Source: Ancylobacter novellus DSM 506 (GTDB taxonomy: Bacteria; Pseudomonadota; Alphaproteobacteria; Rhizobiales; Xanthobacteraceae). Taken from it: 64,000 nucleotides of DNA. The position numbers were made by a program, and so were the translations under genes. Shown piece by piece: positions 20,905 through 30,701 of this stretch. How positions within the stretch are numbered: the first letter of the stretch is position 1; each line of letters opens with the position of its first letter. The DNA lies in the NCBI RefSeq assembly GCF_000092925.1, contig NC_014217.1, forward strand, positions 4,030,001-4,094,000. Direction: 5' to 3'. The notes under the pieces were generated by a model that saw nothing but the letters and a program-made list of their open reading frames with translations, ran no database searches and was not told the origin of the DNA.

Positions 20905-21635
20905 TCCTCTTTCCCGCCATCGATCTCAAGGACGGCAAGTGCGTGCGCCTCGTGCAGGGCGACATGGCGCGCGCCACCGTGTTCAACCACGATCCCGCGC
21001 AGCAGGCCGCGCAGTTCGAGCATGACGGCTTCCGCTATCTGCACATCGTCGACCTCGACGGCGCCTTCGCCGGCAAGCCGGTCAACGCCCATGCCGTTGA
21101 GCGCATTCTCGAATCCGTCGCCATGCCGGTGCAGCTCGGCGGGGGCATACGCGACCTCGCGGGCGTCGAGGCGTGGCTTACGAAGGGCATCACCCGCGTC
21201 ATCCTCGGCACCGCCGCGGTGCGCGATCCGGCCTTCGTGAAGGAGGCGGCGCGCCGCTTTCCGGGCCGTGTGGCGGTGGGCATCGACGCACGCGACGGCC
21301 GCGTCGCGGTGGAGGGCTGGGCGGAGACCTCGGACCTCGAGGCCGCCGAGCTCGCCCGGCGCTTCGAGGATGCCGGCGTCGCCGCCATCATCTACACCGA
21401 CATCGCCCGCGACGGCCTGCTCAAGGGGCTGAACCTCGACGCCACCATCGCGCTGGCCGACGCCATCACCATCCCCGTCATCGCCTCCGGCGGCCTCGCC
21501 TCCCTCGACGACGTGAAGGCGCTGCTGGAGCCACGCGCAAGCAAGCTCGAAGGTGCCATCACCGGCCGCGCGCTCTATGATGGCCGGCTCGACCCGCACG
21601 CCGCACTGGCGCTCGTCGCCGGATTGCCGGCATGA
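20901..21635 (+). CDS. hisA: Phosphoribosylformimino-5-aminoimidazole carboxamide ribotide isomerase
   Basis: Amadori-type isomerase of histidine synthesis with a TIM-barrel fold. The 244-residue product starts [20 protein letters not shown], placing the catalytic aspartate at residue 8. The second aspartate lies in [16 protein letters not shown] near 170. The GTG at 20901 is chosen because it makes a four-base overlap with the hisH stop and gives the usual family N-terminus; an ATG nine bases upstream is also possible. hisF follows after 26 bases. Confidence 0.96.
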   Translation: MILFPAIDLKDGKCVRLVQGDMARATVFNHDPAQQAAQFEHDGFRYLHIVDLDGAFAGKPVNAHAVERILESVAMPVQLGGGIRDLAGVEAWLTKGITRVILGTAAVRDPAFVKEAARRFPGRVAVGIDARDGRVAVEGWAETSDLEAAELARRFEDAGVAAIIYTDIARDGLLKGLNLDATIALADAITIPVIASGGLASLDDVKALLEPRASKLEGAITGRALYDGRLDPHAALALVAGLPA

Positions 21636-21661
21636 ATCGCTCAACAACCGGCGGGGATTCC

Positions 21662-22447
21662 ATGCTCAAGGTGCGCGTCATCCCCTGCCTCGACGTGAAG
21701 GACGGCCGCGTCGTCAAGGGCGTGAAGTTCGTCGATCTGCGTGACGCCGGTGACCCGGTCGAGGCCGCCAAGGCCTATGACGCCGCGGGCGCCGACGAGC
21801 TCTGCTTCCTCGACATCACCGCCAGTCACGAGGCGCGCGGTACGCTGATCGACGTGGTCAGCCGCACCGCCGAGCAGTGCTTCATGCCGCTGACCGTCGG
21901 CGGGGGCGTGCGCACGGTGGAGGACATCCGCGCGCTGCTCAATGCCGGTGCCGACAAGGTGTCGATCAACACCGCCGCGGTGAATCGGCGCGAGTTCGTG
22001 CGCGAGGCGGCTACGAAGTTCGGCGAGCAGTGCATCGTCGTCGCCATCGACGCCAAGAAGGTCTCGGAGCCGGGTGAACCCGACCGCTGGGAGATCTTCA
22101 CCCATGGCGGACGCAACCGCACCGGCATCGATGCCATTGAATATGCTAAGGAAGTCGTCGCGCTCGGGGCCGGCGAGATCCTTTTGACCTCCATGGACCG
22201 CGACGGCACCGGCGAGGGCTTCGACCTCGCCTTGACCCGCGCCATCTCCGATGCCGTGCCGGTGCCGGTCATCGCTTCGGGCGGGGTCGGCACGCTCGAT
22301 CACCTGGTCGACGGCATCCGCGACGGCCATGCCTCGGCCGTGCTCGCCGCCTCGATCTTCCATTTCGGTACCTTCACCATCGGTGCCGCCAAGCAGCGCC
22401 TCGCCGAAGCCGGGCTTCCGGTGCGCCTCGGCGGTGGTGACCAATAA
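21662..22447 (+). CDS. hisF: Imidazole glycerol phosphate synthase, cyclase subunit
   Basis: Cyclase subunit that joins HisH-derived ammonia with PRFAR to give imidazole glycerol phosphate and AICAR. The 261-residue TIM barrel begins [20 protein letters not shown] with the first catalytic aspartate at residue 11; the second is in [17 protein letters not shown] near 129. The ATG at 21662 matches the family start; an in-frame ATG 30 bases upstream would add [10 protein letters not shown], which is not conserved. It forms a complex with HisH and is followed closely by hisE. Confidence 0.96.
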   Translation: MLKVRVIPCLDVKDGRVVKGVKFVDLRDAGDPVEAAKAYDAAGADELCFLDITASHEARGTLIDVVSRTAEQCFMPLTVGGGVRTVEDIRALLNAGADKVSINTAAVNRREFVREAATKFGEQCIVVAIDAKKVSEPGEPDRWEIFTHGGRNRTGIDAIEYAKEVVALGAGEILLTSMDRDGTGEGFDLALTRAISDAVPVPVIASGGVGTLDHLVDGIRDGHASAVLAASIFHFGTFTIGAAKQRLAEAGLPVRLGGGDQ

Positions 22448-22457
22448 GGTGACATTC

Positions 22458-22796
22458 ATGGCCGCACCGGTGACATCAAGGGTGACACTCGACGACCTCG
22501 CCGCGCTCGTCGCCCGCCGCGCGGCCGGGGAGGGCGAGGCCTCCTATACGCGCACGCTGATCGCCAAGGGCGTCGCCAAATGCGCCCAGAAACTCGGCGA
22601 GGAGGCGGTCGAGACCGCGCTCGCGGCGGTTGGCACCGATACCAAAGCGGTCGTTTCCGAGACCGCCGATCTTCTCTACCATCTGGTCGTGCTGCTTCAG
22701 GCGCGCGGCGTTTCCCTGGAAGACGTCTATGCGGAACTGGGCCGCCGGACGCGTCAGTCCGGCCTCGAGGAGAAGGCTTCCCGTTCGAAGGAATGA
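22458..22796 (+). CDS. hisE: Phosphoribosyl-ATP pyrophosphatase
   Basis: Second enzyme of histidine synthesis, releasing pyrophosphate from phosphoribosyl-ATP. The 112-residue product is the stand-alone HisE form, with the MazG-like metal site [18 protein letters not shown] (about 44-61) and [19 protein letters not shown] (about 67-85). The ATG at 22458 lies ten bases after hisF. No hisI is fused to it, so the cyclohydrolase step must be encoded elsewhere. Confidence 0.95.
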   Translation: MAAPVTSRVTLDDLAALVARRAAGEGEASYTRTLIAKGVAKCAQKLGEEAVETALAAVGTDTKAVVSETADLLYHLVVLLQARGVSLEDVYAELGRRTRQSGLEEKASRSKE

Positions 22797-22812
22797 GGAA
22801 GCGGTGCCGCGC

Positions 22813-22833
22813 CCGGCCGATGCCCTCGGCCGG
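22813..22833. other. Perfect 8-bp hairpin between hisE and coaA
   Basis: CCGGCCGA at 22813-22820 and TCGGCCGG at 22826-22833 form a perfect stem with a five-base loop. No T-run follows, so it is not a classical intrinsic terminator. It could help separate the his operon from coaA or stabilise a transcript end. Confidence 0.35.
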
Positions 22834-22919
22834 CACTGTATCGAAGCCGGTTCCCGTGTGGTATACAGTCGACCAACGCCCGGCGGCTTGAATGTCCGGG
22901 CGAGCCGGGAAACGCATCT

Positions 22920-23882
22920 ATGGACCTGAAGCTCGACGAAGCCGGGCGGCTATCGCCGTTCCGCAACTTCTCCCGTTCGGAATGGGCCGGCCTTCGCGCC
23001 GATACGCCCCAGCCCCTGCAGCCGGACGAGATCCAGCGCCTGCAGGGCCTCAACGACCGCCTGTCGATCCATGAGATCGAGGACATCTACCTGCCGCTCT
23101 CGCGCCTGCTTTCCATGTATGTCGGGTCGGCGCAGAAGCTGTTCCGGGCCATGCAGAAATTCCTCGGGCCCGAGGAGAACGGCAAGATGCCCTACATCAT
23201 CGGTGTCGGCGGCTCGGTGGCGGTGGGCAAGTCCACCACCTCGCGCGTGCTGCAGGCGCTGCTGGGGCGCTGGCCGAACACCCCGAAGGTCGCGCTGGTC
23301 ACGACCGACGGCTTCCTGCTGCCCAACGCGGTGCTGGAACGCGAAGGGCTGATGGGCCGCAAGGGCTTTCCCGAGAGCTACGACCTGCCGGCGCTGCTGC
23401 TCTTCCTGCACGACATCAAGGCCGGGCGGCGGCCGGTGCGCGGGCCGGTCTACAGCCATTTCGACTACGACGTGATGCCGAACGCCTCGGTCGAGGTCGA
23501 CCAGCCGGACATCCTCATCGTCGAGGGGCTGAACGTGCTGCAGACCGGCCGGCCGCCCAAGGACGGCAAGGCCATCCCCTTCGTCTCCGACTTCTTCGAC
23601 TTCAAGATCTACATCGACGCCGACGAGGCGATCCTGGAGCGCTGGTATGTCGAGCGCTTCATGCGGCTGCGCGATTCAGCCTTCCGCGACCCGAAGGCCT
23701 ATTTCCACCGCTATTCCAGCCTCTCCGACGAGGAAGCCGACGCCACGGCGCGCTCGATCTGGCGCTCGATCAACCTCGTCAATCTGCGCGAGAACATCCT
23801 GCCGACGCGCCAGCGCGCCGACCTTATCCTGCGCAAGGGCGGCGACCATGAGGTCGAGGCGGTTTCGCTGAGGAAGCTGTGA
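22920..23882 (+). CDS. coaA: Pantothenate kinase, type I
   Basis: Phosphorylates pantothenate, the first committed step of coenzyme A synthesis. The 320-residue protein has [19 protein letters not shown] near the start, the P-loop [20 protein letters not shown] (about 98-117), [17 protein letters not shown] near 125, and a C-terminal region with [20 protein letters not shown]. This is the feedback-regulated prokaryotic type I enzyme. It follows hisE in the same direction after 123 bp, a neighbourhood conserved in rhizobia. Confidence 0.97.
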   Translation: MDLKLDEAGRLSPFRNFSRSEWAGLRADTPQPLQPDEIQRLQGLNDRLSIHEIEDIYLPLSRLLSMYVGSAQKLFRAMQKFLGPEENGKMPYIIGVGGSVAVGKSTTSRVLQALLGRWPNTPKVALVTTDGFLLPNAVLEREGLMGRKGFPESYDLPALLLFLHDIKAGRRPVRGPVYSHFDYDVMPNASVEVDQPDILIVEGLNVLQTGRPPKDGKAIPFVSDFFDFKIYIDADEAILERWYVERFMRLRDSAFRDPKAYFHRYSSLSDEEADATARSIWRSINLVNLRENILPTRQRADLILRKGGDHEVEAVSLRKL

Positions 23883-23892
23883 TGCCCTTCGT

Positions 23893-23984
23893 CGTCATCC
23901 CGGCCGAAGGCGAAGCCGTGGAGCCGGGATCGCTCTCCAATCGGGTCGCGATCCCGCATCGGCCTTCGGCCGTCCGGGATGACG
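23893..23984. repeat. Intergenic palindromic repeat, family A copy 1
   Basis: The element starts CGTCATCCCGGCCGAAGG and ends with the inverse arm CCGTCCGGGATGACG, with internal GGATCG/CGATCC-type palindromes. A second copy with the same arms lies at 44860-44951. It fills the gap between coaA and alkB. Confidence 0.8.
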
Positions 23985-23993
23985 GGTGAGAGA

Positions 23994-24638
23994 ATGACCG
24001 CCGCCGTCGAGATCGTTCCCGGCTGCCTCTACTGGCCCGGCTGGCTCGACCGGCCGGCGCAGGAGGCGCTGGCGGAGGAGCTCCGGCAGGTGCTCGCTGG
24101 CGCGCCGCTGTTCACCCCGCGCATGCCGCGCACCGGCAAGCCCTTCTCGGTGCGCATGTCGAATTGCGGGCCGCTCGGCTGGGTCTCGGACGAGACCGGC
24201 TACCGCTATCAGCCGACCCATCCCGAGACCGGCAAGCCCTGGCCGCCCATGCCGGACATGCTTCTAAAAGCATGGGACGCGCTCGCCGGCTCGCCGCTCC
24301 AGCCCGAGGCCTGCCTCATCAACTGGTACGCGCCCGGCACGCGCATGGGGCTGCATCAGGACCGCGACGAGGAGGAATTCGCCGCGCCCGTCCTCTCGCT
24401 GTCGCTGGGCGATACCGCGCTGTTCCGCGTCGGCGGCACCTCGCGAAAGGACCCGACGCGTTCCATCCGCCTCGCCTCGGGCGACGCGCTGCTGCTCTCC
24501 GGCCCGGCGCGGCTCGCCTTTCACGGCATAGACCGCATCCTGCCGGACACTTCGACGCTGCTGAAGCAGTCCGGCCGCATCAATCTGACGTTACGCCGGG
24601 TACATCCGGGCGCGACGAGCGAAATTCCGCCTTGTTGA
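23994..24638 (+). CDS. alkB: AlkB-family 2-oxoglutarate/Fe(II) dioxygenase
   Basis: Repairs N-alkylated bases (1-methyladenine, 3-methylcytosine) by oxidative demethylation. The 214-residue protein shows NWYAPGTRMGLHQDRDEEEF with the iron ligands H-x-D, a third iron-binding histidine in RLAFHGIDR, and the 2-oxoglutarate-binding arginines in SGRINLTLRRV at the C-terminus. The ATG at 23994 is preferred over one at 23979, because the latter lies inside the terminal arm of an intergenic repeat. No ada or other alkylation gene is adjacent. Confidence 0.93.
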   Translation: MTAAVEIVPGCLYWPGWLDRPAQEALAEELRQVLAGAPLFTPRMPRTGKPFSVRMSNCGPLGWVSDETGYRYQPTHPETGKPWPPMPDMLLKAWDALAGSPLQPEACLINWYAPGTRMGLHQDRDEEEFAAPVLSLSLGDTALFRVGGTSRKDPTRSIRLASGDALLLSGPARLAFHGIDRILPDTSTLLKQSGRINLTLRRVHPGATSEIPPC

Positions 24639-24704
24639 ACCCGCAGAAAAGGCCAAGTTGCGCTGCTGAGCCATCGTCGGCTCCCAGAATGTGAAGGATT
24701 GCGA

Positions 24705-25652
24705 ATGCGCCTTGTTGTCCGCGTTGCCGCCCTGGTTCTTCCGCTGCTTGCCCTCAGCGTTCCCGCTGGCGCGCAGGCTGTCTTCCCCAATCAGGGTACG
24801 ATCGGCCTCGTGCCGCCCGAAGGCATGAGCGAGATCCCCAACGTGCCGGGCTTCCAGGACCGCGCCACCAAGGCCTCGATCCTGGTGCTGGAGATGCCGC
24901 AGCCGGCGTTCCAGGAGATCACCAGCCATTTCGCGCCGGCGGAACTGAAGAAGCAGAACGTCACGGTGGAGGAGCGCCGCGACGTCGAGCTCGCCGACGG
25001 GGTCAAGGCGGTGCTGCTCAAGGGCTACCAGTCCATTCCCAACGCCGGCACGACGCTGAAGAAGTGGATCCTGATCGCCGGCGGCAAGCAGCAGACCGGC
25101 ATGATCACGGTGCAGTTCCCGGAGGAGGCCTCCGCCCGCTATCCCGACAAGGCGGTCGAGGCGGCGCTGAAGACCGTGGTGTTCCGTGCCCCGCCCAGCA
25201 ATGAGGAGCTGATGGCGCGGCTGCCCTTCACCTTCGACGACATGGAAGGCTTCAAGGTGTTCAAGGTGCTCGGCGGCAGCGCCGTGCTGCTGACCAAGGG
25301 CGATGCCGAGCCCGATCCCTCCACCCAGCCCTTCTTCATCGTCGCCGCCGGGCCGGGCGAGGTGCGCGAGGAGGAGCGCGAGAGCGTCGCCAAGCGGGCG
25401 ATCTCCAGCGTGCCGGGCGTCAAGGAGCTGCGGGTGGAGCGTGGCGGCCCGCTGCGCATTGGCGGCCAGCCCGGCTATGAGCTGATCGCCAATGCGCTCG
25501 ACGCCAAGTCCGGCAAGCCGGTGAAGGTGGCGCAGTGGCTGCGCTTCGGCCGCACCGCCAATCTGCGTATGGTGGGTGTGGCGCCGGCCGCGAGCTTCGA
25601 CGCCGATTTCGGCGCCATGCGCGGCCTGCGCGACGGCATCGAGCTGCGCTGA
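24705..25652 (+). CDS. Exported protein of unknown function
   Basis: I do not recognise this 315-residue protein. It has a clear signal peptide (LVVRVAALVLPLLALSVPAG, cut near AQA). After that there is no membrane segment; two similar halves may be present, each opening with a motif about 'P-x-G-M/F' (VPPEGMSEIPNVPGFQDRAT and FTFDDMEGFKVFKVLGGSAV). It is probably periplasmic. The ATG at 24705 has an AAGGA ribosome binding site seven bases upstream; a TTG two codons earlier is less likely. It converges on grpE across a repeat-rich gap. Confidence 0.8.
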   Translation: MRLVVRVAALVLPLLALSVPAGAQAVFPNQGTIGLVPPEGMSEIPNVPGFQDRATKASILVLEMPQPAFQEITSHFAPAELKKQNVTVEERRDVELADGVKAVLLKGYQSIPNAGTTLKKWILIAGGKQQTGMITVQFPEEASARYPDKAVEAALKTVVFRAPPSNEELMARLPFTFDDMEGFKVFKVLGGSAVLLTKGDAEPDPSTQPFFIVAAGPGEVREEERESVAKRAISSVPGVKELRVERGGPLRIGGQPGYELIANALDAKSGKPVKVAQWLRFGRTANLRMVGVAPAASFDADFGAMRGLRDGIELR

Positions 25653-25679
25653 GGATCACCACCGCTCGGCATTCCTCTT

Positions 25680-25770
25680 CCCTCATCCCCAGGCTTGACC
25701 CGGGGACCCAGCCTATCCGCCGACGCACGGCGTGGCCCCTGGGTGGCCGGGTCAAGCCCGGCCATGAGGG
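25680..25770. repeat. Intergenic palindromic repeat, family B copy 1
   Basis: The arms are CCCTCATCCCCAGGCTTGAC on the left and GGCCGGGTCAAGCCCGGCCA followed by TGAGGG on the right. The middle holds a second inverted pair around GGGACCCAG/CTGGGTGG-type sequence. Closely similar to the copy at 61155-61244. Confidence 0.85.
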
Positions 25771-25844
25771 CAGAAATGGTGGAAGACGCGAGCAGAACCG
25801 AACTGCGCTGAAGATCAGTCCTCGGCTGCCGAGCCACCCTCGGC

Positions 25845-25928
25845 CGTCATCCCCGGGCTTGGCCCGGAGATCCACGACTTCCTTAGGCACCAAAGACGTG
25901 GATGGCCGGGACAAGCCCGGCCATGACG
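25845..25928. repeat. Intergenic palindromic repeat, family B copy 2
   Basis: The arms are CGTCATCCCCGGGCTTGGCC and GGCCGGGACAAGCCCGGCCA followed by TGACG. The middle carries GATCCACGA and an inverted CGTGGAT. It resembles the copy at 47107-47187. It lies 74 bp from copy 1 in the same convergent gap. Confidence 0.85.
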
Positions 25929-25936
25929 TTCAGTTG

Positions 25937-25981
25937 GTAGGCAGGACCTGTGTAGGCAGGACCTGTGTAGGTAGGACCTGC
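25937..25981. repeat. Three tandem copies of a 15-bp unit
   Basis: The unit GTAGGCAGGACCTGT occurs twice exactly (25937-25951, 25952-25966) and a third time with two changes (25967-25981). The array ends two bases before the grpE stop codon. Confidence 0.9.
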
Positions 25982-25983
25982 CC

Positions 25984-26604
25984 TCACCCCTCGGCGGCGG
26001 GGGTCTCGGCCGGGGCCGCCTTCGGGCCGCCCTTGGAGACGCCGACCAGCGCCGGGCGCAGCACGCGCTCGCCGATCTTGTAGCCGGGCTGGATCACCTG
26101 CACGACCGTGCCCGAGGGCAGCTCGGTGTTCGGCACCTCGAACATCGCCTGATGCAGGTTCGGGTCGAACTTGGCGCCTTCCGCCTCGATGCGGGCGACG
26201 CCGTGCTTGGCGAGCGTCTGGGTCAGCGCGCGGGCGGTGATGTCGATGCCGTCGAGCACCGTCTTCAGCGGCCCTTCCGCCTTCTCGCGCGCCTCGGCAT
26301 CGACGGCGCCGAGCGCCCGCTCGAAATCGTCGGCCACGGTGAGGATGTCGCGGGCGAAGCCGGTGATGCCGTAGACCTTGGCGTCGGCGACCTCGCGCTC
26401 GGCGCGGCGGCGCACATTGTCGGCCTCGGCGAAGGCTCGCAGGAACTTGTCCTTGAGCGTGGCGATCTCGCCTTCCAGCCGATCCTTCTCGGCGGTGAAA
26501 TGGGCGGCAAGGTCGTCGGTCGCCGCGAGCGCGTCGTTCTCGGCGGCACGCGCCTCGTCCGCCACATCAGGCTGGTCCGCCGGCTTGCGGTTCTCGTCGC
26601 TCAT
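25984..26604 (-). CDS. grpE: GrpE, DnaK nucleotide exchange factor
   Basis: Nucleotide exchange factor and thermosensor of the DnaK chaperone. The 206-residue protein has an acidic N-terminus, a long helix with [20 protein letters not shown], then [19 protein letters not shown], and the C-terminal beta domain with [20 protein letters not shown] and [20 protein letters not shown]. The ATG at 26604 gives the normal start MSDENRKPA; an in-frame start 12 codons upstream has no family support. It lies 81 bp downstream of hrcA in the same direction. Confidence 0.96.
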   Translation of the reverse strand: MSDENRKPADQPDVADEARAAENDALAATDDLAAHFTAEKDRLEGEIATLKDKFLRAFAEADNVRRRAEREVADAKVYGITGFARDILTVADDFERALGAVDAEAREKAEGPLKTVLDGIDITARALTQTLAKHGVARIEAEGAKFDPNLHQAMFEVPNTELPSGTVVQVIQPGYKIGERVLRPALVGVSKGGPKAAPAETPAAEG

Positions 26605-26685
26605 AAGCACCTCGTCGGGAGAATGGATTTGCCCGCACACTTTTTCGTGCGGACGCCCGCCATATCGGGTCGGATGGTTGAAAAA

Positions 26686-27792
26686 TCAAGCCGCGTCGAT
26701 GCCCGGACCGGCCAGGACGCGGCTCACCACGCGGGCGGTGAAGTCGACCATCGGCACGATGCGGGCATAGTTGAGCCGCGTCGGCCCGATGACGCCGAGC
26801 ACGCCGACCACCCGGCCCTGCCCGTCGCGATAGGGCGCGACGATGGTGGAGGAGCCCGACAGCGAGAACAGCTTGTTCTCCGAGCCGATGAAGATGCGCA
26901 GCCCCTGCGCGTCCTCGGCGCGGCCGAGCAGGTCGACCACCTCCTGCTTGGCTTCGAGGTCGTCGAACAGCAGGCGCACGCGCTCGAGGTCCTCGATGGC
27001 CTTGAGGTCGTGCAGCAGCCGGGTCTGGCCGCGCACGATGAGCCGCCGGTCGGCCTTGTCGCCGCCGGACCAGCTGGCAAGGCCGGTCTCGACCACGCGG
27101 GCGGTGACCTCGTCCAGCTCGGCGCGGCGGGCGGCGAGCGTGCGCTCCACCTCGGCGCGCAATTCGGCGATGGTGCGCCCGCGGGTGAGCGCGCTGAGGA
27201 AATTGGTCGCCTCCACCAGCGCCGAAGCCGGGAGGCCCGGCGGCAGCGGCACCAGCCGGTTCTCCACCTCGCCATCCTCGGAGACGAGGATGAGCAAGGC
27301 GCGGCTCGGGTCGAGCGGCACGAATTCGATGTGCTTGAGCCGCACGTCGGTCTTGCCGGCGGTGACGACGCCGGCGCCGCGCGACAGGCCCGACAGCAGG
27401 TTCGAGGCCTCCGCCAGCACGCCTTCCACCGTCTGGGCGCGGGCGGCGGCGCGCACCTGCGTCTCGATCGAGTTGCGCTCGTCCTCCGAGACGTCGCCGA
27501 TCTCCAGCAGCGCGTCGACGAAGAAGCGCAGCCCCCGCTCGGTCGGCAGCCGACCGGCGCTGGTGTGCGGCGCGAAGATCAGCCCGGCCGCCTCCAGGTC
27601 CGCCATGACGTTGCGCACCGAGGCCGGGGAAAGCGTCATGGGGATCAGGCGAGAAATATTCCGGGACCCCGCCGGCTCGCCGGTGGCGAGATAGGTCTCG
27701 ACGATCTGGCGGAAGATCTCGCGCGAGCGCTCGTCGAGCCGCGCGAGCTGCGGGGCGGTGGCGGAGAGCAGCGGATCGAAGGGCATCACCAT
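26686..27792 (-). CDS. hrcA: HrcA, heat-inducible transcription repressor
   Basis: Repressor that binds CIRCE elements upstream of groESL and related genes. The 368-residue protein has the N-terminal winged helix [20 protein letters not shown], then [20 protein letters not shown], and the following block [20 protein letters not shown]. The C-terminal GAF-like region ends near [20 protein letters not shown]. The first ATG at 27792 is used; MPFDPLL two codons later is possible. No CIRCE sequence was found in this window, so the targets lie elsewhere. It is divergent from rph. Confidence 0.96.
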   Translation of the reverse strand: MVMPFDPLLSATAPQLARLDERSREIFRQIVETYLATGEPAGSRNISRLIPMTLSPASVRNVMADLEAAGLIFAPHTSAGRLPTERGLRFFVDALLEIGDVSEDERNSIETQVRAAARAQTVEGVLAEASNLLSGLSRGAGVVTAGKTDVRLKHIEFVPLDPSRALLILVSEDGEVENRLVPLPPGLPASALVEATNFLSALTRGRTIAELRAEVERTLAARRAELDEVTARVVETGLASWSGGDKADRRLIVRGQTRLLHDLKAIEDLERVRLLFDDLEAKQEVVDLLGRAEDAQGLRIFIGSENKLFSLSGSSTIVAPYRDGQGRVVGVLGVIGPTRLNYARIVPMVDFTARVVSRVLAGPGIDAA

Positions 27793-27954
27793 ATCTGTGC
27801 GTTCACGCGCCTATTCCGTTCGTGACCCCGCTATATTTCGGCATTCGGCCGGCGCATTCAAGCAACCGTCGGCAACCGCGCCCGGCCGGCCGATTGCGCC
27901 GGGGCGGCGGCGCCCTTACAAGGGCCGGCCATCAAGGTTTCAGGAGAGTTCCGC

Positions 27955-28668
27955 ATGCGCCCTTCCCGCCGCCAGCCCGACGAGATGCGGGCCGTCAGCT
28001 TCGAGCGCGGCGTGCTGCGCCATGCCGAGGGCTCGTGCCTGGTCAAGTTCGGCGAGACGCATGTGCTCGTCGCCGCCACGCTGGAAGAGCGCCTGCCGCC
28101 CTGGCTGAAGGGGCAGGGGCGCGGCTGGGTCACGGCGGAATACGGCATGCTGCCGCGCGCCACCCATGAGCGCACCCGCCGCGAGGTCACCGCCGGCAAG
28201 CCCTCCGGCCGCACCCACGAGATCCAGCGCCTGATCGGCCGCTCGCTGCGCACCGTGGTGGACCTGGAGAAGCTCGGCGAGCGCCAGATCACCGTCGACT
28301 GCGACGTCATCCAGGCCGATGGCGGCACCCGCACCGCCTCCATCACCGGCGCCTGGATCGCCCTGCACGACTGCCTGAGCTGGATGAAAACGCGGGGAAT
28401 GCTGGCAACGATTCCCCTTCGCGACCACATCGCCGCCGTCTCCTGCGGCATCGTCGACGGCGAGCCGCGGCTCGACCTCGACTATGTGGAGGATTCCTCG
28501 GCCCATACCGACGTCAACTTCGTCATGACCGGCACCGGCGGCTTCGTCGAGATCCAGGGCACGGCGGAGAAGACGCCGTTCACCGAGGACGAGTTCGGCG
28601 CCATGCTCGGCCTTGCCCGCAAGGGCGTCGCCAAGCTGGTCGACCTGCAGAAGCTGGCGGTGTCATGA
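27955..28668 (+). CDS. rph: Ribonuclease PH
   Basis: Phosphorolytic 3'-5' exoribonuclease that trims tRNA and rRNA ends. The 237-residue protein starts [20 protein letters not shown] and carries [40 protein letters not shown] and [20 protein letters not shown]. The full length is normal, with no truncation like that of E. coli K-12. A CAGGAGAG ribosome binding site precedes the ATG. The stop overlaps rdgB by four bases, and hrcA is divergent. Confidence 0.97.
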   Translation: MRPSRRQPDEMRAVSFERGVLRHAEGSCLVKFGETHVLVAATLEERLPPWLKGQGRGWVTAEYGMLPRATHERTRREVTAGKPSGRTHEIQRLIGRSLRTVVDLEKLGERQITVDCDVIQADGGTRTASITGAWIALHDCLSWMKTRGMLATIPLRDHIAAVSCGIVDGEPRLDLDYVEDSSAHTDVNFVMTGTGGFVEIQGTAEKTPFTEDEFGAMLGLARKGVAKLVDLQKLAVS

Positions 28669-29321
28669 GCGCCGCCGAGCCGCACCGCCGCCTGGAAGGC
28701 CGCATCGTCATCGCCACGCATAACCCCGGCAAGCTGGAGGAGATGCGCGGCCTGCTGGCCCCCTATGGCGTCGACGCGGTCTCGGCCGGCGAGCTCGGCC
28801 TGCCGGAGCCGGAGGAGACCGGCCTCACCTTCGCCGAGAACGCCCGCATCAAGGCGGTCTCGGCCGCCAAGGCCTCCGGCCTGCCGGCCTTCGCCGACGA
28901 TTCCGGGCTGTGCGTCGAGGCGCTGGGCGGTGCGCCGGGATTGCTCACCGCGCGCTGGGCCGGGCCGGAGAAGGACTTCATGGCGGCGATGACGCGGGTC
29001 GAGACCGAGCTGCGCGCGGCCGGCGCCGAGCTGCCGGACCTGCGCCGCGCCTATTTCATCTCCGCGCTCTGCCTCGCCTGGCCAGACGGCCATGCCGAGG
29101 ATTTCGAGGGCGTGGTCGAGGGCACGCTGGTCTGGCCGCCGCGCGGCCCGGCCGGCTTCGGCTACGACCCCATGTTCCAGCCGGACGGCTATGAGCGCAC
29201 CTTCGGCGAGATGACCGGCGCGGAGAAGCACGGCCTGCCGCCGCTCGGCCGCGGCCTGTCGCACCGCGCCCGCGCCTTCATCGCGCTGGCGACGGCCTCC
29301 CTCGGGGCGAATTTTGACTGA
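28665..29321 (+). CDS. rdgB: RdgB/HAM1 XTP/dITP pyrophosphatase
   Basis: Removes deaminated purine nucleotides such as dITP and XTP from the pool. The 218-residue product has [20 protein letters not shown] (about 9-28), [20 protein letters not shown], the active-site block [20 protein letters not shown], and [20 protein letters not shown]. All are typical. It overlaps rph by four bases and its end overlaps the TTG start of hemW, making an rph-rdgB-hemW operon. Confidence 0.97.
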   Translation: MSAAEPHRRLEGRIVIATHNPGKLEEMRGLLAPYGVDAVSAGELGLPEPEETGLTFAENARIKAVSAAKASGLPAFADDSGLCVEALGGAPGLLTARWAGPEKDFMAAMTRVETELRAAGAELPDLRRAYFISALCLAWPDGHAEDFEGVVEGTLVWPPRGPAGFGYDPMFQPDGYERTFGEMTGAEKHGLPPLGRGLSHRARAFIALATASLGANFD

Positions 29322-30504
29322 AGTCGACCATAGGCGGCCTCTCGCGCCGCCGCCTCCGGTGGATCCCGGCTTCGGCGTCTATGTCCACTGGCCGTTCTGC
29401 AAGGCCAAGTGCCCCTATTGCGACTTCAACAGCCACGTCCGCCATTCCCCGCCAGACCAGGCGCGCTTCCTCAAAGCCTTCAGGGCCGAGATCGCCCATA
29501 CGCGCGAGCGCATCGGCCAGCGGCGGACGCAGAGCGTGTTCTTCGGCGGCGGCACGCCCTCGCTGATGGAGCCGGCAACGGTCGGCGCCATACTCGACGC
29601 CATCAATGAAGCCTGGCCGCTCGACGCCCGCGCCGAGGTGACGCTGGAGGCCAACCCGACCAGCGTCGAGGCCGGCCGTTTCCGCGGCTACCGCGCCGCC
29701 GGGGTCAACCGCGTCTCGCTCGGCGTGCAGGCGCTGGACGACGCCTCGCTGAAGGCGCTCGGCCGCATGCACACGGCGCAGGAGGCGCTCGGCGCGGTGG
29801 CGGTGGCGCGCGCGGCCTTCGAGCGGGTGTCCTTTGACCTGATCTATGCCCGGCCCGACCAGAAGCCGGAAGCCTGGGCGGCCGAGCTGAAGCGCGCCAT
29901 CGAGGAGGGCTGCGAGCACCTGTCGCTCTACCAGCTCACCATCGAGGACGGCACGCCCTTCGCCGCGCTGCACCGCGCCGGCAAGCTGATCGTGCCGGAG
30001 GACGAGGTCGCCCGCGCGCTGTGGGACGTGACGCAGGAGACGACGCGCGAGGCCGGCCTGCCGTCCTACGAGGTCTCCAACCACGCCCGCCCGGGCGCGG
30101 AGAGCCGGCACAATCTGCTCTACTGGCGCTATGGCGAATATGCCGGCCTCGGGCCGGGCGCGCATGGCCGGCTCGACACGCCGGAGGGGCGCGTCGCCAC
30201 GTCCACCGAGCGCGGCCCGGAGGACTGGGTCGCGCGGGTCGAGCACGCCGGCCATGGCGTGATCGTCGACGAGAGGCTGACCCGCGCCGAGCAGGCCGAC
30301 GAATATCTGCTGATGGGCCTGCGTCTTGCCGAAGGCATCGACCGCGCCCGCTTCGCTCGCCTCGCCGGGCACGATCTCGACGCCGGCCGGGTGGCGACGC
30401 TCATCGAGGACGCCATGATCGAGGAACTGCCCGGCGAGCGCCTGCGCGCCACCGCGCTCGGCCTGCCGGTGCTGGACGCCATCGTGGCCGATCTGGCGGC
30501 GTGA
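29314..30504 (+). CDS. hemW: HemW-like radical SAM heme chaperone
   Basis: Radical SAM protein of the HemW group (formerly annotated as an oxygen-independent coproporphyrinogen oxidase), thought to deliver heme. The 396-residue product has [20 protein letters not shown] with the C-x3-C-x2-C cluster motif near residue 29-36, then [12 protein letters not shown] and EANPTS. The cysteine immediately before the cluster motif that marks true HemN is absent. The start used is TTG at 29314, overlapping rdgB; a GTG at 29359 would still keep the whole domain. Confidence 0.93.
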   Translation: MTEVDHRRPLAPPPPVDPGFGVYVHWPFCKAKCPYCDFNSHVRHSPPDQARFLKAFRAEIAHTRERIGQRRTQSVFFGGGTPSLMEPATVGAILDAINEAWPLDARAEVTLEANPTSVEAGRFRGYRAAGVNRVSLGVQALDDASLKALGRMHTAQEALGAVAVARAAFERVSFDLIYARPDQKPEAWAAELKRAIEEGCEHLSLYQLTIEDGTPFAALHRAGKLIVPEDEVARALWDVTQETTREAGLPSYEVSNHARPGAESRHNLLYWRYGEYAGLGPGAHGRLDTPEGRVATSTERGPEDWVARVEHAGHGVIVDERLTRAEQADEYLLMGLRLAEGIDRARFARLAGHDLDAGRVATLIEDAMIEELPGERLRATALGLPVLDAIVADLAA

Positions 30505-30534
30505 GGTTCTCTCGTTTCTACCTGCTCCCGAAGA

Positions 30535-30643
30535 CCGTCATCCTGAGGTGCCCGGCGTCAGCCGGGCCTCGAAGTATGCTCATCCAGGCACACCTAGGTG
30601 ACCATCCTTCGAGGCTCGCTGCGCGAGCACCTCAGGATGACGG
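30535..30643. repeat. Intergenic palindromic repeat, family C copy 1
   Basis: Arms CCGTCATCCTGAGGTGCCC and GAGCACCTCAGGATGACGG flank an inner pair around GGGCCTCGAAG / CTTCGAGGCTC. A further half arm, GCACCTCAGGATGACG, follows at 30657-30672. It sits between convergent hemW and the lipoprotein gene. Confidence 0.85.
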
Positions 30644-30701
30644 TGCGTTGTTGATTGCACCTCAGGATGACGTCGCGCCATGTGGCGGACGAGAAGGACG
30701 C

